Positions 46,593 to 56,529 of a stretch of 64,000 nt of DNA are shown here, piece by piece. A program made the translations under genes and the position numbers. The DNA lies in assembly GCF_001315105.1 (NCBI RefSeq), contig NZ_BAZR01000002.1, forward strand, positions 1-64,000. Reading direction: 5' to 3'. The stretch comes from Paenibacillus sp. JCM 10914 (lineage in GTDB: Bacteria; Bacillota; Bacilli; Paenibacillales; Paenibacillaceae). Positions within the stretch are counted from its first letter, which is position 1; the number at the start of each line of letters is the position of its first letter. Below the pieces are notes generated by a model that saw only the letters and a list, made by a program, of their open reading frames with translations, ran no database searches and was not told the origin of the DNA.

Positions 46593-47381
46593 TTGGACGA
46601 ACGAAAAGCTTCTACGTTGAACCACATGGAAATTTGGAGTGCATGGAAGGAAGACGGGGATCAGGAAGCGAAAAAGAAATTGATCGAAAATCATCTTCAC
46701 ATCGTGGATTATGTATCCAGTCGACTGGCTATCGGCCTTCCCAAGAATGTATCGAAAGGCGATCTGGCAAGCAACGGTGTGATGGGGCTGATTGATGCGA
46801 TTGAGAAATTCGATTATAAGCGCGGGTTGCAATTCGAAACGTATGCTTCCTGGAGAGTGCGCGGGGCTATTCTGGATTCGCTTCGTCAGGGAGATTGGGT
46901 GCCTCGTTCTGTTCGGGAGAAGGCCAAGAAAATCGAAACAGCATACCAACAGTTGGAACAGAAGTATTTACGCAGCGTTAGCGATTCGGAAATGAGTGAC
47001 TACCTGGATGTGTCGGAGAAAGAATTTCGTCACATGCTTCAGGAAGTGGCGGTTATGACGCTTACCTCGCTCGAGGATCCGATCCGTGAAGAGGAATCCG
47101 AAACTCGGATGTCACTCCTGGTGGATGAGAAGGCGAAGAACCCGGATCATAAGGTTAATGAATTTTATTTGCGGGAAGCTCTAACGAAAGGCATAGGCAA
47201 GTTAACACCCAAAGAGCGGACCGTGGTTTCATTGCTTTACTATGAAGATCTTTCCCTCAGTGAGATTGCGGAAGTAATGTCACTGTCACCCTCAAGAATT
47301 TCACAGCTTCATTCCAAGGCCATATTAAGACTTCGTGGCGCCCTGGATAAGGATCGGGATCTGCTTATGCAAAACGATTGA
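46593..47381 (+). CDS. sigD: Flagellar sigma factor SigD (sigma-28/FliA)
   Basis: A 262-residue sigma-28-type factor that directs late flagellar and chemotaxis genes. Region 2: VDYVSSRLAIGLPKNVSKGDLASNGVMGLIDAIEKFDYKRGLQFETYASWRVRGAILDSLR; region 3 DWVPRSVREKAKKIE; region 4 LTPKERTVVSLLYYEDLSLSEIAEVMSLSPSRISQLHSKAILRLR. The TTG start at 46593 has AAGGAGGTGAGGG upstream. It is late in the operon, as in B. subtilis. Confidence 0.96.
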   Translation: MDERKASTLNHMEIWSAWKEDGDQEAKKKLIENHLHIVDYVSSRLAIGLPKNVSKGDLASNGVMGLIDAIEKFDYKRGLQFETYASWRVRGAILDSLRQGDWVPRSVREKAKKIETAYQQLEQKYLRSVSDSEMSDYLDVSEKEFRHMLQEVAVMTLTSLEDPIREEESETRMSLLVDEKAKNPDHKVNEFYLREALTKGIGKLTPKERTVVSLLYYEDLSLSEIAEVMSLSPSRISQLHSKAILRLRGALDKDRDLLMQND

Positions 47382-47384
47382 CCC

Positions 47385-48821
47385 ATGCCATTTATGAAGG
47401 GGGTTCCTGGATTGTCTGTAGACTATGCATTAGATCAATACTTTAGCGTTACCTTTTCGGACGATAAGGTTGTTGCTTATATACAGTTTGCTAAGTGGGA
47501 GAAGGATTTCGCCTGCTCTGTAGAAGCTCTGGAGCAATTTCTAAGAAATCATCAGGTGCGGTACGGGCTACAGCATGATACGTTGCGGCGGATTGCAGGT
47601 CATGCAGTAGAATATCAATACAGCAGAACGCCTATTGCCATTGGAAATGAACCGATGCATGGTCAGGACGGCAAAATCGTCTTCGTCATCGACATCGGGG
47701 ATTCGACGAATCTGAAGCCGCTTGAGTTCGAAGATGGTAAGGTCGATTACAAAGAAGTGCTGCGTTTAAATAATGTCAAGAAAGGGCAATTGCTGGCGAC
47801 CCGGATCGCACCGACAAAAGGCGTGCCCGGTACTTCGGTAACTGGTGAAGAGATTCCTAGCAAGCCCGGTAAGGAAGCCCATTTTAAAGTTGGTAAGAAT
47901 GTGGTGGTTAATCCGGAGAAAACGGCGATGTATGCGGCGATTGATGGCTTGCTCACCCGAACCGAGAAGGGGAAAATGAATGTTTTTCCCGTGTATGAGA
48001 TCAACGGCGATGTTGATTACAGCATCGGCAATATCGATTTTGTCGGAACTGTGGTAATTCGTGGCAATGTATTGTCTGGATTCAAGATTAAAGCTGCAGG
48101 TGATATACGTGTCACGGGTTTCGTAGAAGGTGCTGAACTGGACGCCGAAGGCTCTATCGATATATCTGGAGGAATTATAGGCTATAACAAGGGTTATGTA
48201 AGAGCTGGACAGAACGTAAAGAGCTCATTTATTCAAGATGGGAATGTCATCGCCGGAGCCAGTGTGCTGGTGTCTCAGAGCATCATGCACTCGAATATCC
48301 GCGCGGTTCAAAATATTGAATGCAGTGGCATCAAGGGACTTGTGGTAGGCGGAACACTTCAGGCAGGTGAAAAGGTAGTAGCGCGGACAATAGGTAACAC
48401 CATGTCGACGGCCACGGTTATCGAGGTGGGTGTGTTGCCGGAGCTGCGCAACGAGCTTGTTGATTTGAGAGCACAGTTAAAGCTGTCGCTTGAAAGCATG
48501 GATAAGACGGATAAAGCACTGTACTTGCTTAATCAGTTGGCTTCATCGGGGCAGCTTGCTCCTGATAAACTCGCATTACGAATTAAGCTGAACGCGACGA
48601 AGAAATCGAATGTGGCTGAACAGGAAGGCATTAAAGAACGGATGCTGGAGATTGAGAAAATGTTGGAGGATACAGGCAAGGCACGGGTCAATGTGGTCAA
48701 AACCGTATATGGCGGGGCCAAGATCGTGATTGGCCGGTATACTCGGTTTATTAAAGACCCCACGCAGCGGGTTTCTTTTTACTATCATGACGGGGATATC
48801 ACCATGGTGCCTTTACTATAG
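47385..48821 (+). CDS. FapA-like protein (DUF342)
   Basis: A 478-residue DUF342/FapA-family protein. It has repeated beta-helix-like segments with alternating hydrophobic residues and Gly, such as GNIDFVGTVVIRGNVLSGFKIKAAGDIRVTGFVEGAELDAEGSIDISGGIIGYNKG, followed by a coiled region and a short C-terminal part. The family is widespread near flagellar genes in Firmicutes and its role is unsettled (proposed links to surface or envelope structures). ATG at 47385 is 4 nt after sigD. Confidence 0.88.
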   Translation: MPFMKGVPGLSVDYALDQYFSVTFSDDKVVAYIQFAKWEKDFACSVEALEQFLRNHQVRYGLQHDTLRRIAGHAVEYQYSRTPIAIGNEPMHGQDGKIVFVIDIGDSTNLKPLEFEDGKVDYKEVLRLNNVKKGQLLATRIAPTKGVPGTSVTGEEIPSKPGKEAHFKVGKNVVVNPEKTAMYAAIDGLLTRTEKGKMNVFPVYEINGDVDYSIGNIDFVGTVVIRGNVLSGFKIKAAGDIRVTGFVEGAELDAEGSIDISGGIIGYNKGYVRAGQNVKSSFIQDGNVIAGASVLVSQSIMHSNIRAVQNIECSGIKGLVVGGTLQAGEKVVARTIGNTMSTATVIEVGVLPELRNELVDLRAQLKLSLESMDKTDKALYLLNQLASSGQLAPDKLALRIKLNATKKSNVAEQEGIKERMLEIEKMLEDTGKARVNVVKTVYGGAKIVIGRYTRFIKDPTQRVSFYYHDGDITMVPLL

Positions 48822-48874
48822 CAAGCTAGCAGGTAGAGGGAACTTACCTATTATGAAGATAAGAGGTGATATGC

Positions 48875-49183
48875 TTGAGTTTGAAATCGATTGAAATGCA
48901 GGTGGCCGTGCCCCGAACCCATGAAGCCGGAAGAGTACATAACGAGTTTCAACAGCGGCCGTTGAACGATCAGGCACTGCTTGCAGGAGAACAGATGAAG
49001 AACAGCCGGGCCGAATCGAAACGAAGCACTGAGGTGAGCGAGACGGCGGAAACGGCGATACGCGATGATGGGAACGGTGCATTCGACGAGCAGCAGGAGC
49101 AGGGGGCTGCGGAGAAAGAAGAAGCGATGGAGAAGCAGGCGGAACATCCGTACAAAGGAAAGAATTTTGATGTTTCGTTATAA
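48875..49183 (+). CDS. Uncharacterised small protein of the flagellar operon tail
   Basis: A 102-residue hydrophilic protein. The N-terminus MSLKSIEMQVAVPRTHEAGRV and the C-terminal end HPYKGKNFDVSL look conserved; the middle is Glu/Gln/Ala/Lys-rich and probably coiled or disordered. No signal peptide. TTG at 48875 with AAGAGGTGAT upstream; a frame to 48866 has no ribosome site. I recall similar N- and C-terminal motifs in small proteins near the end of other Firmicutes flagellar operons, but cannot name the family. Function unknown. Confidence 0.72.
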   Translation: MSLKSIEMQVAVPRTHEAGRVHNEFQQRPLNDQALLAGEQMKNSRAESKRSTEVSETAETAIRDDGNGAFDEQQEQGAAEKEEAMEKQAEHPYKGKNFDVSL

Positions 49184-49213
49184 TCAATATAAGGGCTAAA
49201 GGAGCTAATCGAA

Positions 49214-49750
49214 TTGGGTGATCCATGGATATACATCGTGCTTCTTGGCGTGGCAGCGGTGTTATACGCGTTTATGCTGCCAAAGCGCCGTGAGGAAACG
49301 GTGTCCAGCCAAGCGATTGTGCAGGAAGTAGAGAACACGCTCGAGGGCTATATGGCGGAGATTCAGCACGAAAATGAGCAGTTGGTGGAATTAATTGGGC
49401 AGTTGAAGCGAGAACAGCAGGCGGACCAGCAGAAGCTTCTGACACAGACGAAGGAACTGCAGCAGCGGGTGGATCAAATGGAACGGCAGCTTGTAGCATC
49501 CGAAGATCGTCTGTCCAGAGCTGAAGAAGCATTGCTGCGACGTTCCTCAACAAGCATGGATCCGGTTGAGGAAGAGAAAGCCATCGAAGAAAGCACACCG
49601 GACATCCATTCCATCAAGCACAGATATGCAGAATTGTTTGATTTATACGAGCAGGGCAAATCTATCGATATGATTGCAAAGGCTACGGAACTTCAGCGTG
49701 GTGAGGTCCAGCTCATCATTCAACTTGCGAAACAGGAGGAATCCGCGTGA
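49214..49750 (+). CDS. SwrB/YlxL-like protein (DUF6115-type)
   Basis: A 178-residue protein with a short N-terminal membrane helix (residues 3-18, PWIYIVLLGVAAVLYAFML), a central Glu/Gln-rich coiled coil (about 35-110), and a C-terminal helix-turn-helix-like part, AELFDLYEQGKSIDMIAKATELQRGEVQLIIQLA. This layout and position after sigD match YlxL/SwrB of B. subtilis, which activates assembly of the flagellar export apparatus. The start is TTG at 49214 after AAAGGAG. Overlaps the next gene by 4 nt. Confidence 0.85.
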   Translation: MGDPWIYIVLLGVAAVLYAFMLPKRREETVSSQAIVQEVENTLEGYMAEIQHENEQLVELIGQLKREQQADQQKLLTQTKELQQRVDQMERQLVASEDRLSRAEEALLRRSSTSMDPVEEEKAIEESTPDIHSIKHRYAELFDLYEQGKSIDMIAKATELQRGEVQLIIQLAKQEESA

Positions 49751-50349
49751 TCAAGAACCGAGTATTTATGATGGGCCTGGGTATCGGTCTGGTTACGGGA
49801 GGGATTCTGCTGCAGTTGATGATGATCGGGCAAGGTTCGGTATGGTCCGGTGAACCGGAGGATTTGACGAAGGAACAGCTTATTGCGGCAGCGGAAGCAA
49901 TGGAGTTGAAAGTAATTGAGGCAGAGGATGAATTGATGACGGCTGAGCAATGGGAAGAGTCCCGCAGTACGTTAGCGGAAGACGTTCCATCAGAGTCGAA
50001 CACGAACCAGGGGGCAGAGCAGCCTGAGAACCCGAACGAGCCGGTAAAGCCGAACGTTCAAGGTGGGGACGCTGTACAGCCGCCGGCAGCAACAGACGAA
50101 CCGGCAGAGCCCGAGATCCCGGTCAGCAAAGAAACCGCGATCTCAATCCGTATTCCCTCCGGAAACAATCTCAGTGATATTGCGAGTCAGCTGCTGGGAG
50201 CAGGGATTATCGATGACAAGCAGGCATTCATTGATCAAGCGACGGTCCGGAAGGCCAACACAGTTGTACGCAGCGGCAGTTACTCCTTTGTGCCAGGTGA
50301 AGACTACGATGATATCATTACGAAAATAACAACGAAACCCTCCAACTAA
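49747..50349 (+). CDS. Membrane protein with MltG/YceG-like N-domain only
   Basis: A 200-residue protein: a membrane helix at residues 8-28 (MMGLGIGLVTGGILLQLMMIG), a Glu/Pro/Asn-rich linker (about 40-135), and a C-terminal LysM-like module seen in MltG, ISIRIPSGNNLSDIASQLLGAGIIDDKQAFIDQ then GSYSFVPGEDYDDIITKI. The lytic transglycosylase catalytic domain is absent, so enzymatic cleavage of peptidoglycan is unlikely; peptidoglycan binding is inference. GTG at 49747 overlaps the SwrB-like gene. Last gene of the operon before a terminator. Confidence 0.8.
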   Translation: MIKNRVFMMGLGIGLVTGGILLQLMMIGQGSVWSGEPEDLTKEQLIAAAEAMELKVIEAEDELMTAEQWEESRSTLAEDVPSESNTNQGAEQPENPNEPVKPNVQGGDAVQPPAATDEPAEPEIPVSKETAISIRIPSGNNLSDIASQLLGAGIIDDKQAFIDQATVRKANTVVRSGSYSFVPGEDYDDIITKITTKPSN

Positions 50350-50374
50350 TTCATTGGTTGAGAGTGGTTTTTTT
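50335..50374 (+). terminator. Probable terminator of the fla/che operon
   Basis: AAACC-CTC-CAAC pairs with GTTG-A-GAG-T-GGTTT across a 10-nt loop, with two one-base bulges, followed by TTTTTTTC. It overlaps the last codons of the MltG-like gene and ends the operon before the rpsB promoter. Confidence 0.65.
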
Positions 50375-50435
50375 CTTTGATAACGGTATGGACTTCAACA
50401 ATGATTGAATCATAGCGATGCATCTACAAAAGACA

Positions 50436-50464
50436 TTGCAACCTGGTATTCATTATGGTATATT
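50436..50464 (+). promoter_or_regulatory. SigA-type promoter for rpsB-tsf
   Basis: TTGCAA (-35, 50436-50441) and TATATT (-10, 50459-50464) with 17-nt spacing, and TG one base before the -10 (extended -10). It implies an rpsB leader of roughly 115-120 nt. I see no named riboswitch in that leader. Confidence 0.75.
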
Positions 50465-50589
50465 AAATGACGGTGTTAAAACACACGCCATAGTGATTTC
50501 GTTAAGGGTGCTTCCAGATAGGGAGTCTTAATGGAAAATGATCTTGGCGGAGGGACACACAAAAAACCAAACTTAGGAGGTGTGTGAAG

Positions 50590-51288
50590 ATGGCGGTAAT
50601 TTCCATGAAACAGTTACTTGAGGCTGGTGTACATTTCGGTCACCAAACTCGTCGCTGGAACCCAAAAATGGATAAATATATCTTCACTGAAAGAAACGGC
50701 ATTTACATCATCGACCTGCAAAAAACGGTCAAGAAAGTTGAAGAAGCTTTCAACTTCGTAAAAAGCGTAGCTGGAGAGAACGGTACCGTTCTGTTCGTAG
50801 GTACGAAAAAACAAGCTCAAGATTCCGTGAAAGAAGAAGCAGAGCGTTGCGGTATGTACTACATTAACCAACGTTGGCTCGGCGGAACTTTGACTAACTT
50901 CGAAACCATTCAAAAGCGTATCAATCGTTTGAAACAGCTTGAGTCTTGGGAAGAAGACGGCACGTTCCAAGTATTGCCTAAGAAAGAAGTTATCCTTCTC
51001 CGCAAAGAGAAAGATCGTCTTGAGAAATTCCTGGGCGGTATTAAGAACATGAAGGGTCTTCCAAGCGCTTTGTTCATTATCGATCCACGTAAAGAGCGTA
51101 TCGCTGTTGCGGAAGCTCGCAAATTGGGTATCCCAATCGTAGGTATCGTTGATACAAACTGCGATCCTGATGAAATCGATTATGTCATTCCAGGTAACGA
51201 TGACGCGATTCGCGCTGTTAAATTGTTGACTGGTAAAATGGCTGACGCTGTAGTTGAAGCTCACCAAGGTGAAGAAACAACTGCATAA
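50590..51288 (+). CDS. rpsB: Ribosomal protein uS2
   Basis: A 232-residue small-subunit protein: [46 protein letters not shown] is the family signature, with [36 protein letters not shown]. Codon use (many GTT, CTT, AAA) suggests high expression. The ATG at 50590 is preferred, with TTAGGAGGTGTG upstream; a GTG six nt before it is in the ribosome-site area. Confidence 0.98.
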   Translation: MAVISMKQLLEAGVHFGHQTRRWNPKMDKYIFTERNGIYIIDLQKTVKKVEEAFNFVKSVAGENGTVLFVGTKKQAQDSVKEEAERCGMYYINQRWLGGTLTNFETIQKRINRLKQLESWEEDGTFQVLPKKEVILLRKEKDRLEKFLGGIKNMKGLPSALFIIDPRKERIAVAEARKLGIPIVGIVDTNCDPDEIDYVIPGNDDAIRAVKLLTGKMADAVVEAHQGEETTA

Positions 51289-51322
51289 TCAGGCTGAACT
51301 GTATAAGATATTGAATTAAATG

Positions 51323-51367
51323 AAAAGGGTGGTTGGTAGGTGGATAACCTCTCACTGCCCTTTTTTT
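51323..51367 (+). terminator. Terminator or attenuator between rpsB and tsf
   Basis: AAAAGGG (51323-51329) pairs with CCCTTTT (51358-51364), with inner AGGT/ACCT pairs, followed by TTT. It is a GC-light stem and probably allows partial read-through so that rpsB is made in excess of tsf, the usual ratio. Confidence 0.75.
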
Positions 51368-51410
51368 AAGATACCGGAACGCTTATCATACCAATTTGGA
51401 GGGAAATCTA

Positions 51411-52061
51411 ATGGCAGTATCAGCTAGTGCAGTTAAGGAACTTCGTGAAAGAACAGGAGCAGGTATGCTCGATTGCAAAAAAGCGCTTGACGAAACAAAT
51501 GGTGATATCGATAAAGCGATCGCAGTTCTGCGTGAGAAGGGCTTGTCAGCAGCTGCAAACAAAGCCGGTCGTGCTGCAACTGAAGGCGTTGTTGAATCTT
51601 ACATCCACGGTGGCGGTCGTATTGGCGTACTCGTTGAAATTAACTGTGAAACGGACTTCGTAGGTAAAACCGATCAATTTAAAGAGTTCGCGCGCGATAT
51701 CGCGATGCATATTGCTGCAGCTAACCCGAAATATGTTCGCCGTGAAGAAGTTCCAACTGAAGAGCTTGATAAAGAAAAAGAAATCTTGAAAAACCAAGCG
51801 CTGAACGAAGGCAAGCCGGAGAAAATCGTTGAAAAAATGGTTGAAGGCCGCATCAACAAATACTATGAAGAGTATTGCCTGCTTGAGCAATCCTTCATTA
51901 AAGATCCGGACAAAACGATCAACACACTGTTGAACGAAAAGATCAGCACGATTGGCGAGAATATCTCCATTCGTCGTTTTGCTCGCTTTGAACTGGGTGA
52001 AGGCCTCGAGAAGAAGCAAGACAACTTTGTTGAAGAAGTTATGTCCCAGGTGAATAAATAA
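51411..52061 (+). CDS. tsf: Translation elongation factor Ts
   Basis: A 216-residue nucleotide-exchange factor for EF-Tu. N-terminal UBA-like [54 protein letters not shown], then [26 protein letters not shown]. subtilis-type length: it lacks the longer C-terminal domain of the E. coli form. TTGGAGGGAA precedes the ATG. Confidence 0.98.
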   Translation: MAVSASAVKELRERTGAGMLDCKKALDETNGDIDKAIAVLREKGLSAAANKAGRAATEGVVESYIHGGGRIGVLVEINCETDFVGKTDQFKEFARDIAMHIAAANPKYVRREEVPTEELDKEKEILKNQALNEGKPEKIVEKMVEGRINKYYEEYCLLEQSFIKDPDKTINTLLNEKISTIGENISIRRFARFELGEGLEKKQDNFVEEVMSQVNK

Positions 52062-52087
52062 GCCAGATCGGCTACAATAGATGTTAG

Positions 52088-52123
52088 AAAAGAGTGGAAC
52101 ACACCCCGTGTTCCTTCTTTTTT
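52088..52123 (+). terminator. Strong terminator after tsf
   Basis: AAAAGA-GT-GGAACAC (52088-52102), loop ACCCC, GTGTTCC-T-TCTTTT with a T-run to 52123. Confidence 0.92.
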
Positions 52124-52212
52124 AAGATAGTAATGCGTTTTTTCTATAAAGAGATAAGAAAAGTACAAACTTCAGCGCAGCGTCCATCGTTATCTCATAT
52201 GAAATAGTAAGG

Positions 52213-52242
52213 ATCCGTGTCTTGTATTCAAGACGCAGGATG
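52213..52242 (+). other. Hairpin in the tsf-pyrH spacer
   Basis: ATCC-GT-GTCTTG, loop TATT, CAAGAC-GCA-GGAT. A compact stem just upstream of the pyrH promoter candidate. Its role is unknown; it has no strong T-run. Confidence 0.4.
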
Positions 52243-52249
52243 TTTCTAC

Positions 52250-52278
52250 TTGAGGCGGATGTTTTACCCGATTATTAT
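52250..52278 (+). promoter_or_regulatory. Candidate pyrH promoter
   Basis: TTGAGG (-35, 52250-52255) and TATTAT (-10, 52273-52278) at 17-nt spacing. It drives pyrH with a leader of about 85 nt. Confidence 0.6.
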
Positions 52279-52321
52279 AAACCGTCAAGCAGTGCCGGTG
52301 TGTCTGTCTGTCGTTTTACAA

Positions 52322-53097
<776 letters not shown>

Positions 53098-53098
<1 letters not shown>

Positions 53099-53652
53099 TG
53101 CCACAATCAGTAAAGAAAAATGCAGAGGAACGCATGGAAAAAGCGATCCTGTCTTTAAAACGTGACTTGGCTACTCTGCGCGCAGGACGGGCAGCACCAG
53201 CGCTTCTAGACCGGATTCAGGTTGAATATTATGGAGCGCCAACACCGGTGAACCAGTTAGCCAATATCAGTACGCCAGATTCAAGAACGCTGATGATTCA
53301 GCCTTGGGATAAGACTTCCCTGGCAGACATTGAGAAAGCGATCATGAAATCGGATCTCGGGTTGACTCCGGCGAACGACGGTAACCAGATCCGCTTAGTC
53401 ATTCCTGCTCTAACGGAAGAGCGCAGAACGGAACTTGTGAAAATGACGAAGAAATTCGGCGAGGAAGCGAAAGTGGCCATCCGCAACATTCGCCGTGATG
53501 CTAATGACGACATCAAAAAAATGGAGAAAACAGATATTTCCGAGGACGAGTCCCGGAGACATCAGGAAGACATCCAAAAAACGACGGATAAGTTTATCGC
53601 GGAAGTCGACAAAGTCCTCGTTTCTAAAGAAAAAGAAATTATGGAAGTATAA
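53098..53652 (+). CDS. frr: Ribosome recycling factor
   Basis: A 184-residue factor that splits post-termination ribosomes with EF-G. Family motifs: [53 protein letters not shown], and [31 protein letters not shown]. Start touches the pyrH stop (TAATG). Good length. Confidence 0.97.
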
Positions 53653-53697
53653 GAGACTTGTGGCCCCTCCGGTAAGGTGGGGTTTGTCTCTTTTTTT
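53652..53697 (+). terminator. Terminator or attenuator after frr
   Basis: AGAGAC (53652-53657) pairs with GTCTCT (53686-53691), with an inner CCCC/GGGG stem, followed by TTTTTTT. It begins at the last base of the frr stop and precedes uppS by 27 nt. Confidence 0.85.
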
Positions 53698-53723
53698 GCA
53701 GAAAGATGCCTGGAGGAAATAGA

Positions 53724-54494
53724 ATGATCAAACGGGTTCGATCGTGGTTGAATCAAGAGGACAGTCAGCAGACGCATCAGCTCTCTACGGACAATATCCC
53801 ACATCATGTTGCCGTCATCATGGACGGTAATGGACGTTGGGCGAAACGGCGTGGCTTGCCGCGAATTGTCGGACATCAAAATGGTATGAAGGCTGTCAAA
53901 AGAGCGGCCATCGCAGCGGATGAGTTGGGTATCAAAATATTGACGATGTATGCTTTTTCCACAGAAAACTGGACACGTCCAAAGGAAGAAGTCGATTTTC
54001 TCATGAAGCTTCCTCAAGAATTTCTCGCGATCGAGCTTGAAGAATTGATTGAGAAGAACGTCCAGGTTAAAATGATGGGACATCCAGAGGACCTGCCGTC
54101 GCATACGGTATCGGCAATGGAAGAAGCTGTTGCCAAGACAGCGAATAATGACGGTTTGATTCTTAACTTTGCCCTCAATTATGGAAGTCGTAAGGAAATC
54201 GCTGAAAGCGTTAAGTTGCTGGCGCATGAAGTTCAGCAAGGCAATCTGCGCCCGGAGGATATTACCGAGGAAATGATTGGCAAGCGTCTTCTTACGGGGG
54301 GACTGCCCGATCCGGATCTGCTGATTCGGACCAGCGGTGAATTGCGACTAAGTAACTTTATGCTGTGGCAGCTCGCCTACAGTGAATTATGGTTTACAGA
54401 TGTCTATTGGCCGGAATTCACCAGGGATCATCTGGTGCAGGCGGTGTCGGACTATCAACAAAGAACACGGCGCTACGGTGGACTGTTGACGTAG
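53724..54494 (+). CDS. uppS: Isoprenyl (undecaprenyl diphosphate) synthase
   Basis: A 256-residue cis-prenyltransferase that makes the C55 lipid carrier for the cell wall. HHVAVIMDGNGRWAKRRGLPRIVGHQNG with the catalytic Asp in DGNGRW, FSTENW, and RTSGELRLSNFMLWQLAYSELWFTD. A GGAGG site lies 7 nt before the ATG at 53724; six extra codons upstream are possible. Confidence 0.97.
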   Translation: MIKRVRSWLNQEDSQQTHQLSTDNIPHHVAVIMDGNGRWAKRRGLPRIVGHQNGMKAVKRAAIAADELGIKILTMYAFSTENWTRPKEEVDFLMKLPQEFLAIELEELIEKNVQVKMMGHPEDLPSHTVSAMEEAVAKTANNDGLILNFALNYGSRKEIAESVKLLAHEVQQGNLRPEDITEEMIGKRLLTGGLPDPDLLIRTSGELRLSNFMLWQLAYSELWFTDVYWPEFTRDHLVQAVSDYQQRTRRYGGLLT

Positions 54495-54514
54495 CCGATG
54501 GAGGATGGAACGTT

Positions 54515-55315
54515 TTGAAACAACGATTGATTACCGGAATCATAGCGGGAGCGGTCTTTTTAGGATTATGTTTCATTGGCGGCCTCTGGTACCATCTGCT
54601 CATTCTGGCAATGGCCCTTATCGGTTACTATGAGTTCGTACGGATGACGAATACAGCGCCGTTCGGGGGAACGGCGTGGATTGGATACGCTGGCGTGCTG
54701 TTGCTGGTGTTCCCATGGGGGCCGCTGGGCATCGAATTAAAGCTCGCAACGGATCAGATCCTATGGCTTGTCCTGCTATTGTTCTTGCTCGTTACGGTAA
54801 CGACGAAGAATCGTATCGATATTCAGAGGGCTTCGCTCTTGTTTCTGGCAGCTGTATATATCGGTATTGGATTTATGTTTCTTGCCGAGGCGCGTCATGC
54901 GCCTGATGGACATGGCGTTTTCTGGACCTTTCTGCTGCTTGCTTCGATTTGGGGCAGTGATGCAGGGGCTTATTTTGTCGGCAAGGCAATGGGGCGTCAC
55001 AAGTTATGGCCGTCGATCAGTCCTAACAAAACGATTGAAGGCGCAGTCGGCGGTGTGATTATCGCCGTATTTACGGCCTTGCTGTTCGCTTGGTTTTCGG
55101 GTGGATTGCTATCGGCTGGACAAGCGGTATGGATCGGTCTATCTTGCGCAGTTATCGGTCAGTTAGGCGATCTTGTACAATCCGCATACAAGCGGGTTTA
55201 CGGCATTAAGGATTCGGGCAAGTTATTGCCGGGACATGGCGGGATTCTGGATCGCTGTGACAGTTGGATCGTCGTATTTCCATTCGTACATATATTAAGT
55301 CTTCTCCCTTATTGA
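54515..55315 (+). CDS. cdsA: Phosphatidate cytidylyltransferase
   Basis: A 266-residue integral membrane enzyme making CDP-diacylglycerol for phospholipids. About seven to eight membrane helices and the CdsA signature near the end, GIKDSGKLLPGHGGILDRCDSW, preceded by SIWGSDAGAYFVGKAMGRHKLWPSISPNKTIEG. TTG at 54515 with GGAGG 10 nt upstream gives the standard N-terminus; a longer frame overlaps uppS. Confidence 0.96.
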   Translation: MKQRLITGIIAGAVFLGLCFIGGLWYHLLILAMALIGYYEFVRMTNTAPFGGTAWIGYAGVLLLVFPWGPLGIELKLATDQILWLVLLLFLLVTVTTKNRIDIQRASLLFLAAVYIGIGFMFLAEARHAPDGHGVFWTFLLLASIWGSDAGAYFVGKAMGRHKLWPSISPNKTIEGAVGGVIIAVFTALLFAWFSGGLLSAGQAVWIGLSCAVIGQLGDLVQSAYKRVYGIKDSGKLLPGHGGILDRCDSWIVVFPFVHILSLLPY

Positions 55316-55332
55316 TGAAAGGAAAGATTCGT

Positions 55333-56472
55333 ATGAAAAAAATCAGCGTGCTGGGTTCAACCGGCTCCATCGGCACTCAAACGATGGATGTCGCAAGATT
55401 GCACCCGGAGCAAATTCAGATCGAAGGATTGGCGGCAGGAAGCAATACCGATTTACTGCTGCAGCAAGTGAAGGAATTCGCTCCCCGCAAAGTATCCGTC
55501 GCAACGAAGGAATTGGCTGAACGCATAAGGCATGAGCTCCCTGCGGGTACAGAATTGTACTATGGACGGGAAGGCTTGATCGAGATTGCGGCGGGAACGG
55601 AAGCAGATACGGTTGTAACCGCGGTTGTAGGCAGCATGGGCTTGCCTTCTACGCTTGCTGCAATTGATGCGGGCAAGACGATCGGGCTCGCGAACAAGGA
55701 GACGCTTGTAACAGCAGGTCATATTGTGACGGCCCGTGCTGCAGCGAAAGGCGTCAAGTTACTACCAATCGATAGCGAGCACTCTGCTATATTTCAGTGT
55801 CTGAATGGTGAACGTTACGAAGATATTGAGCGAATCACGCTGACTGCTTCGGGCGGCTCGTTCCGTGATTATCGTCGTGATCAGTTAATTAACGTCACGG
55901 TGGAGGATGCGCTTAAGCATCCAAATTGGTCCATGGGAGCCAAGATTACCATTGATTCTGCAACGATGGTCAATAAAGGCCTTGAGGTAATGGAGGCACA
56001 TTGGCTTTATCATATACCGTATGATCGGATTTCTGTTTTATTGCACCCAGAGAGCATTATCCATTCCTATGTGGAATTTCGGGATTCCAGCATTATCGCC
56101 CAGCTTGGAAACCCCGATATGAGGGTGCCGATACAATACGCTTTAACTTACCCTGAGCGATGGACTTCTCCCGCTCCGCGTCTGTCCCTTGCCGAGGCAG
56201 GCAAGCTTCATTTCAGCGAAATGGACTTTGAGCGCTTCCCATGTTTAAGGCTTGCTTATGAATGTGGTAAAATGGGGGGGACGGCACCTACGGTATTCAA
56301 TGCCGCGAATGAAATAGCCGTTGCTCGCTTCCTTGGCGGTGAGATATCGTTCCTTCGGATTGAAGAGATCATAGAGCAGGTCGTTGAACGCCATGTCAAC
56401 ATCTCTAATCCGGAGCTTGGGGCTATTGAGGAAGCGGACGCGTTAGCACGGGAAGTAGCTCTTCATTTGTAA
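55333..56472 (+). CDS. dxr: 1-deoxy-D-xylulose 5-phosphate reductoisomerase
   Basis: A 379-residue enzyme that makes MEP in the non-mevalonate isoprenoid pathway, using NADPH. KKISVLGSTGSIGTQTMDV (NADPH site), GLANKETLVTAG, PIDSEHSAIFQCL, the ASGGSFRD and HPNWSMGAKITIDSATMVNKGLEVMEAHWLY motifs for substrate and metal. GAAAGGAAAG precedes the ATG. Length is standard. Confidence 0.97.
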   Translation: MKKISVLGSTGSIGTQTMDVARLHPEQIQIEGLAAGSNTDLLLQQVKEFAPRKVSVATKELAERIRHELPAGTELYYGREGLIEIAAGTEADTVVTAVVGSMGLPSTLAAIDAGKTIGLANKETLVTAGHIVTARAAAKGVKLLPIDSEHSAIFQCLNGERYEDIERITLTASGGSFRDYRRDQLINVTVEDALKHPNWSMGAKITIDSATMVNKGLEVMEAHWLYHIPYDRISVLLHPESIIHSYVEFRDSSIIAQLGNPDMRVPIQYALTYPERWTSPAPRLSLAEAGKLHFSEMDFERFPCLRLAYECGKMGGTAPTVFNAANEIAVARFLGGEISFLRIEEIIEQVVERHVNISNPELGAIEEADALAREVALHL

Positions 56473-56529
56473 GAGCTGAAGTTATTTTGTAAATCTCCCT
56501 GAAAAAAAAGTTGGTTGCTTGTGATTCTC

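Noticed and set aside
50465..50589. A known ribosomal-protein leader motif upstream of rpsB
   Set aside because: I could not match the stems to a named family.
53562..54239. A 225-codon minus-strand frame opposite frr-uppS
   Set aside because: It crosses a terminator and two coding genes and has no conserved motif.
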